6,776 bases of DNA from Verrucomicrobiota bacterium (GCA_020629815.1 JAHDCN010000024.1:13193-19968); one strand, 5' to 3'. Shown: positions 1-6,528, numbered from the stretch's first letter. Notes: generated by a model from the sequence alone, not told the origin. Numbers and translations: made by a program.

Positions 1-870
1 CTCGATATTACTGATTATATCGAGGATGGCTTGCAGTTTGTTGATTTTGATTTCTATCAGACTGAATTCGGTGGAGCGAGCCCTGGCGGGGGGCTTGATC
101 TTACGCCTATGATCGCTCTTTGTTACAATGGCGCTATGGGCCCTCAGGGGGTTGGTTTTGATGCCAATGGTGACTGGGACGGAACAGGTGTTCCTGGCTT
201 CTGGCCGATCAACGGTGATACTCTGGGTGAAACCGGTATTCTTGGCGTTGATGAGAATATTTTGCCTAACGACCCAAATGCGCCGCACTTGGGTGACGGT
301 AGTGATGTGACATCCCAAACGGGTAACTTTTCCGGCGGTGATATTTATAATTGGGATTTGAATACTCTAGTGGGACACCCTGCCCTGCCGGGATTTACTG
401 GTAATCTCTTTGGCCCCCTTTTTGATCCGGACAATCTGACAAACGGTGACGTTGACAATGGTGTCGCGACTTCGGGAGGAACGCCTCCCGGATATTACTG
501 GTTTTACGATCCTCAAGCCCTGGATGCGAATGGAGTGCCAATCGCTCTCGGCGGCCTAAACGAAGACGTTGGCAAAAGCACCAAGATCGAAATCCGTTTC
601 TTCGCTCAGGTGATGGACAGCTATGAGTTCACGGAGAATCTGACTCCAGATGGTAACGATACCGGTGTCGATATTACCGATAACCTGTGGAACTACTCGT
701 TTGTTGAGGGAACCATTATTGAGAACGGGATTGATACCGACGGAGATGGAGTTATTGATACCCCTGATCAGGATGGAGATGGGATCGCGGACGATGACGA
801 TCCGGATTATGATCCCAGCCTGGACGAACGGTATGTAGATGAAGGCCGTGAAGAGGTCGAGATTCAGGCT
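1..870 (+). other. Module 0: 5'-truncated D2/DUF11-like domain with acidic tail
   Basis: This part of the giant protein starts in the middle of a module. ITDYIEDGLQFVDF in the first codons matches the ITDxLPxGLxFV strand seen in later modules, so its Lys head lies upstream. KIEIRFFAQVMDSYE (about 574-618) resembles the amphipathic strand that precedes the closing Asn strand. DNLWNYSFVEG (about 682-714) is the candidate closing strand. The middle is a long Gly/Asp/Asn/Pro-rich insert without a recognised fold. An acidic calcium-loop stretch (733-807) follows the module and links it to the next head at 871. Confidence 0.6.
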
Positions 871-3800
871 CCAAGAATGTTTAAACACCTTGTTGGAATC
901 AATGGTGATTCCATTATGGATGGCGGAGCCTACACGGATGTTGTCGATAACCTGAATGGAAATCCCGCCACTGGTAGCGATATTATATCGTCAGGACCCG
1001 GTGATGGAAATATTGACGATCCTTCTATCCAGGTAGGTGACACCATCACCTACCGGCTTACCGCAACGATGCCTTTCGGTAGTGGGGAAGAGATTCGTAT
1101 TACCGACTTCATGCCTCTTCCGGCTTTTGATGTGAATGACTATACCGATATCGTAACCGATAACGGCGCAACGGTACCAACTACGTGGGCGAGTGATGCT
1201 GACAATCCCATTGCCACCCTTGGCGGGGTGATGGAGTGGAACTATGGCCCTCTACACAATATTCCCGGTACTGTTGTGCAGGATTCTTATGGAACACCAC
1301 CGGGTGGTAATACTACCAGTAGCACCAACCCTACGGGAACGCCTCCAGGAACGATGGGATTAGTCGAGCCTGTAGTTTCCTTTAATCCAGGTCAAAACTC
1401 CATCGAATGGAATTTTGGAACCTGGACGAATACCAATGATAACGATCCGACAAACGACACAGTAGTGATCGATATTTTGTTCACGGTAGCGGCCAATGCG
1501 GAACCGTTTGTCGATGATTTGAATCTAACCAATGAAGGTTTACTGACGGTAAATGATACCGATGTAGAACCGACTGATGAGATCGGCATTGTGCAGGTCA
1601 ATCTCGCCGCTCCGGAGATTCAGATGGTGAAAGGTGTGATTGGAGTTTCCTCCCAAAGTAACAATCAGGGCAATGGCCAGTGGGACGGTGTTCACGGAAA
1701 TTTTGATGAGTTTGGAGATGGTGGCGGCGGTGGCCATTTTGGTGCTCAAAATCAGAGCCCGCAAGATGCGTGGCGTGCCTGGGGACACCCCAACCATGAT
1801 GTTACAGACCCAACTACCACTCCTGCGGTGAACCCATTCGGCGGTGCCAATATCGGCAATGGTGCCTGGGATGGCGGTTCAGCAATCACTTCGGACGTCC
1901 TTCATGATACGGGAACCAATGGGATTCGAAGTGAAGGGGAGCAGGACAGTTGGCACCGCGCATTCAATTCGGATATTCGCGATGTGGATGCCGGTGATAT
2001 CCTGACTTTCGGTATTGTAGTTGAGAACGTTGGTGCAGGAACGGCGCACGATATTGTGATCGGAGATCAGATTGTTGATGGCGAGGTGGATAACCCCAAT
2101 CGCCATTTTGGAGTGACCTCCTTTGATAATTCGGATTTTGAGTTGGTTGGAGGCGTGGCAACAGCGGGTCTGACGGATGCTCAGATGATTGATGAGCTAA
2201 ACTTTCGAGTGTTCCTGGGAGATGGCACAGAGTTGATGTATGGTGATGACTACACGGTGACTTTTACACCATCGGGCCCCCAATTTTTCAGTCTAGAGTT
2301 ATTTGATGCGGCTAACTCACAGGGCTTTGCAGCGGACGGTTCCATTACCAACAGCACTAATACGAAAGGTGGACTCGATCGAGGGCGTACCGGCGGTAAT
2401 AGCTCCGATTTCGCCGACAATCCGACGGGTAAAAATATTCTTTTTATCAAATATGATGTCGAGGTCAAGGATGCCTGGGAGATTCAAGATCGCCATACAA
2501 ACGAGGCAATTCTTGAGGGGTTTTCTGGATACCATGGTGGTGGTGTTATCGAGGGTGGATTAGATGATTACCTCGATGTAAATGAAGACGGCGTCGTTTC
2601 AAAGATTACCTACACCGACAATAATGGGGATGGACGCTTCGTAGCTGGAGATCAATCTACTGATCACGAAGCCAAATATGAAGACGCTGAAGTGCGTGGG
2701 CGTTCGCCTCGCATCAATAAAGGCTTCATTACCAGCGACCGACCTGAGACTGGTGCTGGATCCGTTGCGGGTGATCAACACAATGTGGAAAACACCTGGA
2801 CCAATGGGCCAACTGCCGGTAATAACGGCACGAATACCGAGCGCTTCAATGGTGGCTACGATGCGACAATTGGTGAGGAAGTGATCTACGGTTTAATGGT
2901 GCATGTGCCCGAGGGAACCGCCGAAAATTTCCGTGTGCAGGACTTTCTTCCTGCCGGATTGGAATTTGTTGATGCACGGATCATTACCGGAGCAGCTGAT
3001 ATCGGCACTGCTGCTTACCTGCACGCAGGAGCCGTGCCCGGAGGCTATTCACCCTACAGCGTAGCTGAGCTGCACGCTATGGCCAACAATGTCAATAATA
3101 GCAGCGGAATTCCCCAATGGAGGGAGACTCCTTTTATGATGGGGCCTGCCGGTGCGCTTGATGCGGCTTATCAGTATGGTGGCGCGACTCCTGTGATTGG
3201 TACGGGACCGGCTCAAGGAGATACCGGGACTTTGACATTTAACTTCGGTGATTTGGTGAACCTTCCGAGTGGAGGACCAAACAATGACACCACTCCGGGT
3301 ATTCAGGATAGTAACACTTTCGATGGTCGTCAGGACGACACCTTCATGATCGAAATCCGGGCTCGGGTGACCAACGACGTCGCTTACAACCCTTATTCGA
3401 ATGACAATGGTGGCCAGGATGCAACAGCCGGGCCAAGCGGCACAGCCGATTGGAATCCAGCGGCGGAAACAGCAAACTCAGATGGCGATGTGCGTAATAA
3501 CGATGCTCGCATCAGATTCGATCAGTGGTTCGAAGATCAGTGGAATGGAAATCAGGGCGATGGCAATGAGAACTCTTACACCGAGGTCAATATCGATATT
3601 GTTGAGCCACTGCTCAATTTGAACAAAGACATCGTAACTGTTTCTCACCCGGAAGGGGCAATTGATCCAAACACAGGGCTTCCTTACGCGACTGATTACG
3701 CCAGTTTCGGTGAGTTGGTCACGTATGAGATCACCATCGGACATTTGCCGGGTTCCACTGCCGGAGCGCATAACATCAATTTCCATGATGTGCTTTATCA

Positions 3801-6210
3801 GAATCTTTCAGCCAGTGGCTTACCTTTGACTGATGCGACTCTGGAAAACCTCCGGATTACGTCTGCACCAGCGAACATTTTTGGTGGGGCACCAACGACA
3901 CTGGTCCTAAATGGAGCTATGGCGACAACCCCGGCACCTGGTGACGGAGTTCACTACCAGCGTGTGGCGGGAGAGAATAACACGGAGCAAGGTGCTGGGT
4001 TTGCTTTCAATACCGGAGGTTTTCTCGGCGATTTTGCGAATAATACGATCAACCTGAATTTCGATTATCTTGAGTTGGGAGAATCTATCACGATCCAGTA
4101 TGATGTGATGATCAATCCGGCGACGGATGCCAGCACGGCGGTCAATGATTACGATGTCATTGGTAATGATATCAGAAATGAGGCAGCAATTACCTATTAC
4201 AGTGTGCCGGAGATTTCCCCACTTCCAATGCCTCCCGGTATGGAGAATAACCCGGAGCCACGTGAGAGAGTCGATACGGATGCCGAGGATTTGGCGATCA
4301 TCACTCCGGACCTTACGGTAACGAAGAATGATGGGGTGCAAACGAGGACTGTCGGTGAGCTTTACAGCTATACGCTGACTGCAACAGCAAAAGCCGTACA
4401 CACCGAAGCCCGCCTCTCGGGACTTGGTGAACCTGTAGGCGATGCCTTCAACGTGAAAGTAACCGATACGCTGCCTCCTGAGTTAAACTTTGTCAGCGCA
4501 CCCGGCTATACCGCAGCGGCCAACCCCGCTGCTCCGCAACCGGGTGAGTATGTTTTGACGAACCTTCCGGGTGGTTTCACTCAAATCGAGTTCTACATGT
4601 TAGGGCCTGCGAACGACGGAACGTTTCCGGCTGGCTACACCGAGGTGATAAATCTAAACACTCAGGTAAATGCGAATCTGCCTTCCGGGGACTATCAAAT
4701 CATCAATAATGTCTCGATTGAAAATGATCTGCCTGACCCGACTCCGGAAGATAATCAGGATCAGGATGTCGATGTGTTGAGTGCACGGCCTGATCTGTTT
4801 ATCTTGAAAAACAACGGAGTGCAGGAGCGCACTCAGGGAGAGGTCTACGACTATGTATTGGATTTTGGGAATCAGTTACTACACGACGACGGAGTTACTC
4901 CCACCGGTGGTTCGGTGAATACGGTTATCACCGATATCCTTCCGCCGGAGCTAACCTTCAATTCCCTGACGGTCACTGTGGACGGAGTGAGTATTTCTGT
5001 TGTTCCTACGATTACGACACTGCCAAATGGCGCGACCAGTATTTCCTTCAATGTTGGCGATCTGGAGCCTGGCTCTGTTGGGCAGGTAATCATGAACGTG
5101 ACCGCGAAGACTGATATTCTTCAAGGCGGTGTATCGGCTGACATCCTTAACAAGGTGTCTATTGATAACGATTTCGATGAACCGGATGAGACCGACAACC
5201 AGGATCAGGATGTGGATATCGTGCGTGCGCCGGATCTTTTCATTACCAAGAATGATGGTGTGCAAGTTAGGGAGACCGGAGAAGTATATGACTACACTCT
5301 GAACTTCGGTGCGCAGGAACTTCACGATGACGGAGTGACCCCTACGGGAATCGCGCAGAATACCGTAATTACAGATATTCTGCCTCCTGAGCTAATCTAC
5401 AATTCTGTGACAGTTACTGTCAATGGCAGCGTCATCACCGTGACGCCGGTCATCACTACGCTATCGGATGGGTCCACGATGGTTGTGATCAATGTAGGAA
5501 CATTGAATCCCGGGGATATTGGCCAGGTGGTGATGAATGTCACTGTCAATCCAGACTTACCGGGTGGCGAATACGAAATCGTCAATTTGGTGTCGATTGG
5601 TACTACTGATGCTGAGCCCGATCTCACTGATAATGATGATTTCGACATTGATACACTGGAAGTAAATCCATTCTTTGGCGGTTCCAACATTTTGCAGGGA
5701 TTCCGTTTGTTAGATACTGGATTTGATGAGGAATCAGAAGATGAAGACGGGCCGATTTTGACTTTGATGCCGATATACTCCGGTCTAGTTGATCCTGGAA
5801 CGGTTTTGCGCATCCGAATTCTGGGTGATACCGGCGCTCCACTGCCAAACGGTGACCAGACTGTCGTTGCTGATGTCGGCGGAAACTGGCTCGCCACCTT
5901 CCCCGGATTGGTGCTGATGGATGAACCTCATATGGTCGTTATTGAACAGACTCCTCCGACCTGGAATCTCGGAAATGACAGCCATGGTTACAATTTGAGA
6001 ACATACTTTGCTCCAGCGATCAGCCCGACTCACGCTCAGGTCGAGGAGATGGGTGCCGGCGATGTGTTGGCTCGCCGCCTGAGTGGAGTGGAAGTGCATG
6101 GCATGTCTTCACAAGACGGCAATACCAAGAGTCACGAGAATTCCGATTGGCGACTGGCGAATCACGAGTTCCACTGTCAATCGGGTATCGGTGGCGTTTT
6201 GCAGAACTAA
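1..6210 (+). CDS. Giant DUF11 / isopeptide-D2-type repeat surface protein, 5'-partial
   Basis: This is the C-terminal 2069 residues of a giant protein, ending at TAA 6208-6210. The frame is open from base 1 (LDITDYIEDG...), so the TTG at 31 is an internal Leu codon and the real start is upstream. The visible part is a string of beta-rich modules of the DUF11 / fimbrial isopeptide D2 type. Their heads read P-x-hydrophobic-x-x-x-K, their middles read ITDxLPPEL, and their ends carry an Asn strand such as INNVSIEND. Asp, Asn, Gly and Thr dominate, Lys is sparse, and I find only two Cys (in MIALCYNG and the final HEFHCQSG), as expected of an extracellular protein. Calcium-loop-like motifs lie at 733-807 and 2575-2652, and an Ig-like domain at about 5749-5958. 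The C-terminus has no hydrophobic anchor, LPXTG or PEP-CTERM-like segment. The likely role is structural or adhesive at the cell surface, inferred from family only. The signal peptide or sorting region is outside the window. Confidence 0.93.
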   Translation, partial: LDITDYIEDGLQFVDFDFYQTEFGGASPGGGLDLTPMIALCYNGAMGPQGVGFDANGDWDGTGVPGFWPINGDTLGETGILGVDENILPNDPNAPHLGDGSDVTSQTGNFSGGDIYNWDLNTLVGHPALPGFTGNLFGPLFDPDNLTNGDVDNGVATSGGTPPGYYWFYDPQALDANGVPIALGGLNEDVGKSTKIEIRFFAQVMDSYEFTENLTPDGNDTGVDITDNLWNYSFVEGTIIENGIDTDGDGVIDTPDQDGDGIADDDDPDYDPSLDERYVDEGREEVEIQAPRMFKHLVGINGDSIMDGGAYTDVVDNLNGNPATGSDIISSGPGDGNIDDPSIQVGDTITYRLTATMPFGSGEEIRITDFMPLPAFDVNDYTDIVTDNGATVPTTWASDADNPIATLGGVMEWNYGPLHNIPGTVVQDSYGTPPGGNTTSSTNPTGTPPGTMGLVEPVVSFNPGQNSIEWNFGTWTNTNDNDPTNDTVVIDILFTVAANAEPFVDDLNLTNEGLLTVNDTDVEPTDEIGIVQVNLAAPEIQMVKGVIGVSSQSNNQGNGQWDGVHGNFDEFGDGGGGGHFGAQNQSPQDAWRAWGHPNHDVTDPTTTPAVNPFGGANIGNGAWDGGSAITSDVLHDTGTNGIRSEGEQDSWHRAFNSDIRDVDAGDILTFGIVVENVGAGTAHDIVIGDQIVDGEVDNPNRHFGVTSFDNSDFELVGGVATAGLTDAQMIDELNFRVFLGDGTELMYGDDYTVTFTPSGPQFFSLELFDAANSQGFAADGSITNSTNTKGGLDRGRTGGNSSDFADNPTGKNILFIKYDVEVKDAWEIQDRHTNEAILEGFSGYHGGGVIEGGLDDYLDVNEDGVVSKITYTDNNGDGRFVAGDQSTDHEAKYEDAEVRGRSPRINKGFITSDRPETGAGSVAGDQHNVENTWTNGPTAGNNGTNTERFNGGYDATIGEEVIYGLMVHVPEGTAENFRVQDFLPAGLEFVDARIITGAADIGTAAYLHAGAVPGGYSPYSVAELHAMANNVNNSSGIPQWRETPFMMGPAGALDAAYQYGGATPVIGTGPAQGDTGTLTFNFGDLVNLPSGGPNNDTTPGIQDSNTFDGRQDDTFMIEIRARVTNDVAYNPYSNDNGGQDATAGPSGTADWNPAAETANSDGDVRNNDARIRFDQWFEDQWNGNQGDGNENSYTEVNIDIVEPLLNLNKDIVTVSHPEGAIDPNTGLPYATDYASFGELVTYEITIGHLPGSTAGAHNINFHDVLYQNLSASGLPLTDATLENLRITSAPANIFGGAPTTLVLNGAMATTPAPGDGVHYQRVAGENNTEQGAGFAFNTGGFLGDFANNTINLNFDYLELGESITIQYDVMINPATDASTAVNDYDVIGNDIRNEAAITYYSVPEISPLPMPPGMENNPEPRERVDTDAEDLAIITPDLTVTKNDGVQTRTVGELYSYTLTATAKAVHTEARLSGLGEPVGDAFNVKVTDTLPPELNFVSAPGYTAAANPAAPQPGEYVLTNLPGGFTQIEFYMLGPANDGTFPAGYTEVINLNTQVNANLPSGDYQIINNVSIENDLPDPTPEDNQDQDVDVLSARPDLFILKNNGVQERTQGEVYDYVLDFGNQLLHDDGVTPTGGSVNTVITDILPPELTFNSLTVTVDGVSISVVPTITTLPNGATSISFNVGDLEPGSVGQVIMNVTAKTDILQGGVSADILNKVSIDNDFDEPDETDNQDQDVDIVRAPDLFITKNDGVQVRETGEVYDYTLNFGAQELHDDGVTPTGIAQNTVITDILPPELIYNSVTVTVNGSVITVTPVITTLSDGSTMVVINVGTLNPGDIGQVVMNVTVNPDLPGGEYEIVNLVSIGTTDAEPDLTDNDDFDIDTLEVNPFFGGSNILQGFRLLDTGFDEESEDEDGPILTLMPIYSGLVDPGTVLRIRILGDTGAPLPNGDQTVVADVGGNWLATFPGLVLMDEPHMVVIEQTPPTWNLGNDSHGYNLRTYFAPAISPTHAQVEEMGAGDVLARRLSGVEVHGMSSQDGNTKSHENSDWRLANHEFHCQSGIGGVLQN
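733..807 (+). other. Thrombospondin type 3-like calcium-binding loops
   Basis: Within the giant protein, two consecutive loops have the D-x-D-G-D-G pattern: DTDGDGVID followed by DQDGDGIADDDDPD. Asp falls at positions 1, 3, 5, 9 and 12, with Gly at 6 and Ile at 8, as in TSP3 and EF-hand-like calcium loops. The stretch lies between two beta modules, where calcium would be expected to stiffen the linker. The motif is visible directly; calcium binding is inferred. Confidence 0.75.
871..1611 (+). repeat. Module 1: D2/DUF11-like domain (247 aa)
   Basis: The head is APRMFKHLVGI, with the candidate isopeptide Lys at 883-885. QVGDTITYRLTA (from about 1030) is the usual second strand, and RITDFMPLPAF supplies the central Asp at 1105-1107. 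DIEFTV-like sequence VIDILFTVAANAEP comes next, and NLTNEGLLTV (about 1522-1551) supplies the closing Asn strand. The domain order Lys, Asp, Asn fits the isopeptide D2 layout. The inserts are Gly/Thr/Pro-rich. Family membership is judged from motif order only. Confidence 0.65.
1612..2706 (+). repeat. Module 2: largest D2/DUF11-like domain (365 aa), with Gly/Trp-rich insert
   Basis: The head is APEIQMVKGVIG (Lys at 1630-1632). A long low-complexity insert follows, containing GDGGGGGHFG and two NGxWDG motifs (1672-1689 and 1858-1875). The core resumes with DAGDILTFGIVVENVG (about 1990-2037), and DIVIGDQIVDGEV stands in place of ITDxLP. FIKYDVEVKDAWE and HTNEAILEG (ending about 2520) look like the closing strands. 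An EF-hand-like pair at 2575-2652 ends the module. The core is weaker than in modules 5-7, so the assignment is tentative. Confidence 0.55.
2575..2652 (+). other. EF-hand/dockerin-like calcium loop pair
   Basis: Two 12-residue loops lie close together in the giant protein. DVNEDGVVSKIT (2575-2610) has D1, N3, D5, G6 and V8 but Thr at position 12. DNNGDGRFVAGD (2617-2652) has D1, N3, D5, G6, hydrophobic 8 and D12, a full match to the loop pattern. The spacing is much shorter than in a true dockerin, and the helices between loops are missing. This is therefore more likely a structural calcium site than a cohesin-binding dockerin. Confidence 0.6.
2707..3606 (+). repeat. Module 3: D2/DUF11-like domain (300 aa)
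   Basis: The head is SPRINKGFI (Lys at 2719-2721). GEEVIYGLMVHVPEG and FRVQDFLPAGLEFVDA (central Asp at 2941-2943) match the D2 core well. MIEIRARVTNDV (about 3346-3381) and VRNNDARIRF (about 3490-3519) are the candidate closing strands. Two inserts are rich in Gly, Asn and Pro. The module ends with VNIDIVEP, running directly into the head of the next module. Confidence 0.65.
3607..4305 (+). repeat. Module 4: D2/DUF11-like domain (233 aa)
   Basis: The head is EPLLNLNKDIVTV (Lys at 3625-3627). FGELVTYEITIGHLPG is the second strand, and INFHDVLYQNL replaces ITDxLPPEL. GESITIQYDVMINP (about 4078-4119) and DIRNEAAITYYS (about 4168-4203) are the closing strands, with the candidate Asn in RNEA. 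It is intermediate in length between the large and the compact modules. Confidence 0.65.
4306..4788 (+). repeat. Module 5: compact DUF11 repeat (161 aa)
   Basis: The head is PDLTVTKNDGVQ, the classic DUF11 opening, followed by RTVGELYSYTL. VTDTLPPELNFVSA carries the central Asp at 4465-4467, and QIINNVSIEND is the closing Asn strand. The module ends in the acidic linker DNQDQDVDV. It differs from modules 6 and 7 by a longer segment between the second strand and VTD, and by TAAANPAAPQPGEYV after it. Confidence 0.85.
4789..5229 (+). repeat. Module 6: compact DUF11 repeat (147 aa), near-copy of module 7
   Basis: The head is PDLFILKNNGVQ. It shares HDDGVTPTG, NTVITDILPPEL and a TVTV strand with module 7. 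The central Asp is at 4933-4935, the closing strand is LNKVSIDND, and the linker is DNQDQDVDI. At DNA level the shared protein segments use mostly different synonymous codons from module 7. Confidence 0.88.
5230..5664 (+). repeat. Module 7: last compact DUF11 repeat (145 aa)
   Basis: The head is PDLFITKNDGVQ, with central ITDILPPEL (Asp at 5374-5376). The Gly-Gln-Val-Val-Met-Asn strand is shared with module 6. The closing strand is EIVNLVSIG, and the final acidic linker is DNDDFDIDTLEV. It is the last member of the array; the sequence then changes to the C-terminal region. Confidence 0.88.
5749..5958 (+). other. C-terminal bacterial Ig-like domain
   Basis: This segment of the giant protein follows an acidic spacer (DEESEDED, 5725-5748). 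The pattern is VDPGTVLRIRILGDTG, then QTVVADVGGNWLATFPG, then HMVVIEQT. It resembles the bacterial Ig-like repeats with the signature T-V-x-A-D-x-x-G-N-W-x-x-x-x-P. The remaining tail (5959-6207) includes a YNLRTYFAP segment and a single Cys near the end, and matches nothing I recognise. The Ig-like call rests on this motif alone. Confidence 0.55.
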
Positions 6211-6231
6211 AAACAATTCTTCAAATAGGGT

Positions 6232-6253
6232 GATCGGCATTCGGAGGCCGATC
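6232..6253 (+). other. Small hairpin in the 3' untranslated region
   Basis: GATCGGC (6232-6238) and GCCGATC (6247-6253) form a perfect 7-bp stem with an 8-base loop. It starts 22 bases after the stop codon. No T-run follows, so it is not a terminator itself; it may protect the mRNA 3' end or assist the terminator just downstream. Confidence 0.6.
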
Positions 6254-6259
6254 TTCCGT

Positions 6260-6309
6260 AAGGACCCAACAGGGTATGGTCAATGACCTAACCCTGTTGG
6301 GTCTTTTTT
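6260..6309 (+). terminator. Strong intrinsic (Rho-independent) terminator
   Basis: GACCCAACAGGGT (6263-6275) and ACCCTGTTGGGTC (6291-6303) pair over 13 perfect bases. The loop holds an inner GGTC/GACC stem (6278-6281 with 6285-6288). Six T residues follow (6304-6309), and A and G just before the left arm can extend the pairing with them. The opposite strand has no T-run after the hairpin, so it acts on + strand transcription only. It ends the transcript of the giant repeat gene and separates it from the LEPR-XLL gene. Confidence 0.95.
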
Positions 6310-6376
6310 ATGAGGAAAAATAGAATTCTGAGCTACCGATTATGTTTCTAGCGGAGTTGGAGTTTAATAACCTGCT

Positions 6377-6439
6377 TATAATGAACGGGTCTTGATATTT
6401 TGTCGTGAGGGCGTCACCGGGATCATATTGCTTTATAAT
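6377..6439 (+). promoter_or_regulatory. Candidate promoter region for the LEPR-XLL gene (two TATAAT boxes)
   Basis: Two perfect TATAAT hexamers occur, at 6377-6382 and 6434-6439, both between the terminator and the next start. Neither has a good -35 box at 16-18 bases: upstream of the second is only GCGTCA (6411-6416). Since the terminator ends the previous transcript, a promoter must lie about here. Which hexamer is used, if either, cannot be told from the sequence. Confidence 0.35.
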
Positions 6440-6458
6440 TTCTAAAAGTTTCGTATTT

Positions 6459-6493
6459 TATGATTGCAATGTTCTTGGCCATTTTGCATCATA
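6459..6493 (+). promoter_or_regulatory. Imperfect dyad in the leader of the LEPR-XLL gene
   Basis: TATGATTGCAA (6459-6469) pairs with TTGCATCATA (6484-6493) over 10 base pairs with one bulged T at 6465, leaving a 14-base loop. No T-run follows, so it is not a terminator. It could be an mRNA leader stem-loop or an operator. It lies 35 bases before the start codon. Confidence 0.35.
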
Positions 6494-6528
6494 GCTAAGA
6501 AAACTCTTCGCAAATTCCCTATTCTCCC

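Larger units (their letters stand above)
6211..6528. other. Intergenic region between the two giant genes
   Basis: This 318-base gap is visibly richer in A and T than the genes around it. It holds a small hairpin, an intrinsic terminator, two TATAAT hexamers and an imperfect dyad, each listed separately. I see no convincing small gene, tRNA or riboswitch in it. Minus-strand open frames that enter it from 6442 and 6458 are shadows of the downstream gene. Confidence 0.8.

Noticed and set aside
31..33. TTG as the start codon of the giant gene
   Set aside because: The frame is open to base 1 and the preceding residues (LDITDYIEDG) are part of a recognisable module strand, so the protein continues upstream.
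2575..2652. True dockerin pointing to a cellulosome
   Set aside because: The loops are only two residues apart and the dockerin helices are missing; no cohesin or glycoside hydrolase is in the window.
3907..4401. Minus-strand open frame of 164 codons
   Set aside because: It lies wholly inside the strong + strand gene, opposite DUF11-like modules, has no recognisable domain, and looks like a shadow of codon bias.
4306..5664. Recent DNA-level tandem duplication
   Set aside because: Modules 5-7 repeat at protein level only; synonymous codons differ widely, and no long identical DNA blocks are seen.
5397..5897. Minus-strand open frame of 166 codons
   Set aside because: It is antisense to module 7 and the C-terminal region; its Ser/Thr/Val-rich sequence mirrors the repeat codons and shows no domain.
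6232..6253. A second terminator
   Set aside because: The hairpin is sound but is followed by TTCCG instead of a T-run; the real terminator lies just after it.
6083..6286. Plus-strand open frame overlapping the end of the giant gene
   Set aside because: It starts inside the giant gene in another frame and ends within the terminator stem-loop; no recognisable protein and no ribosome binding site.
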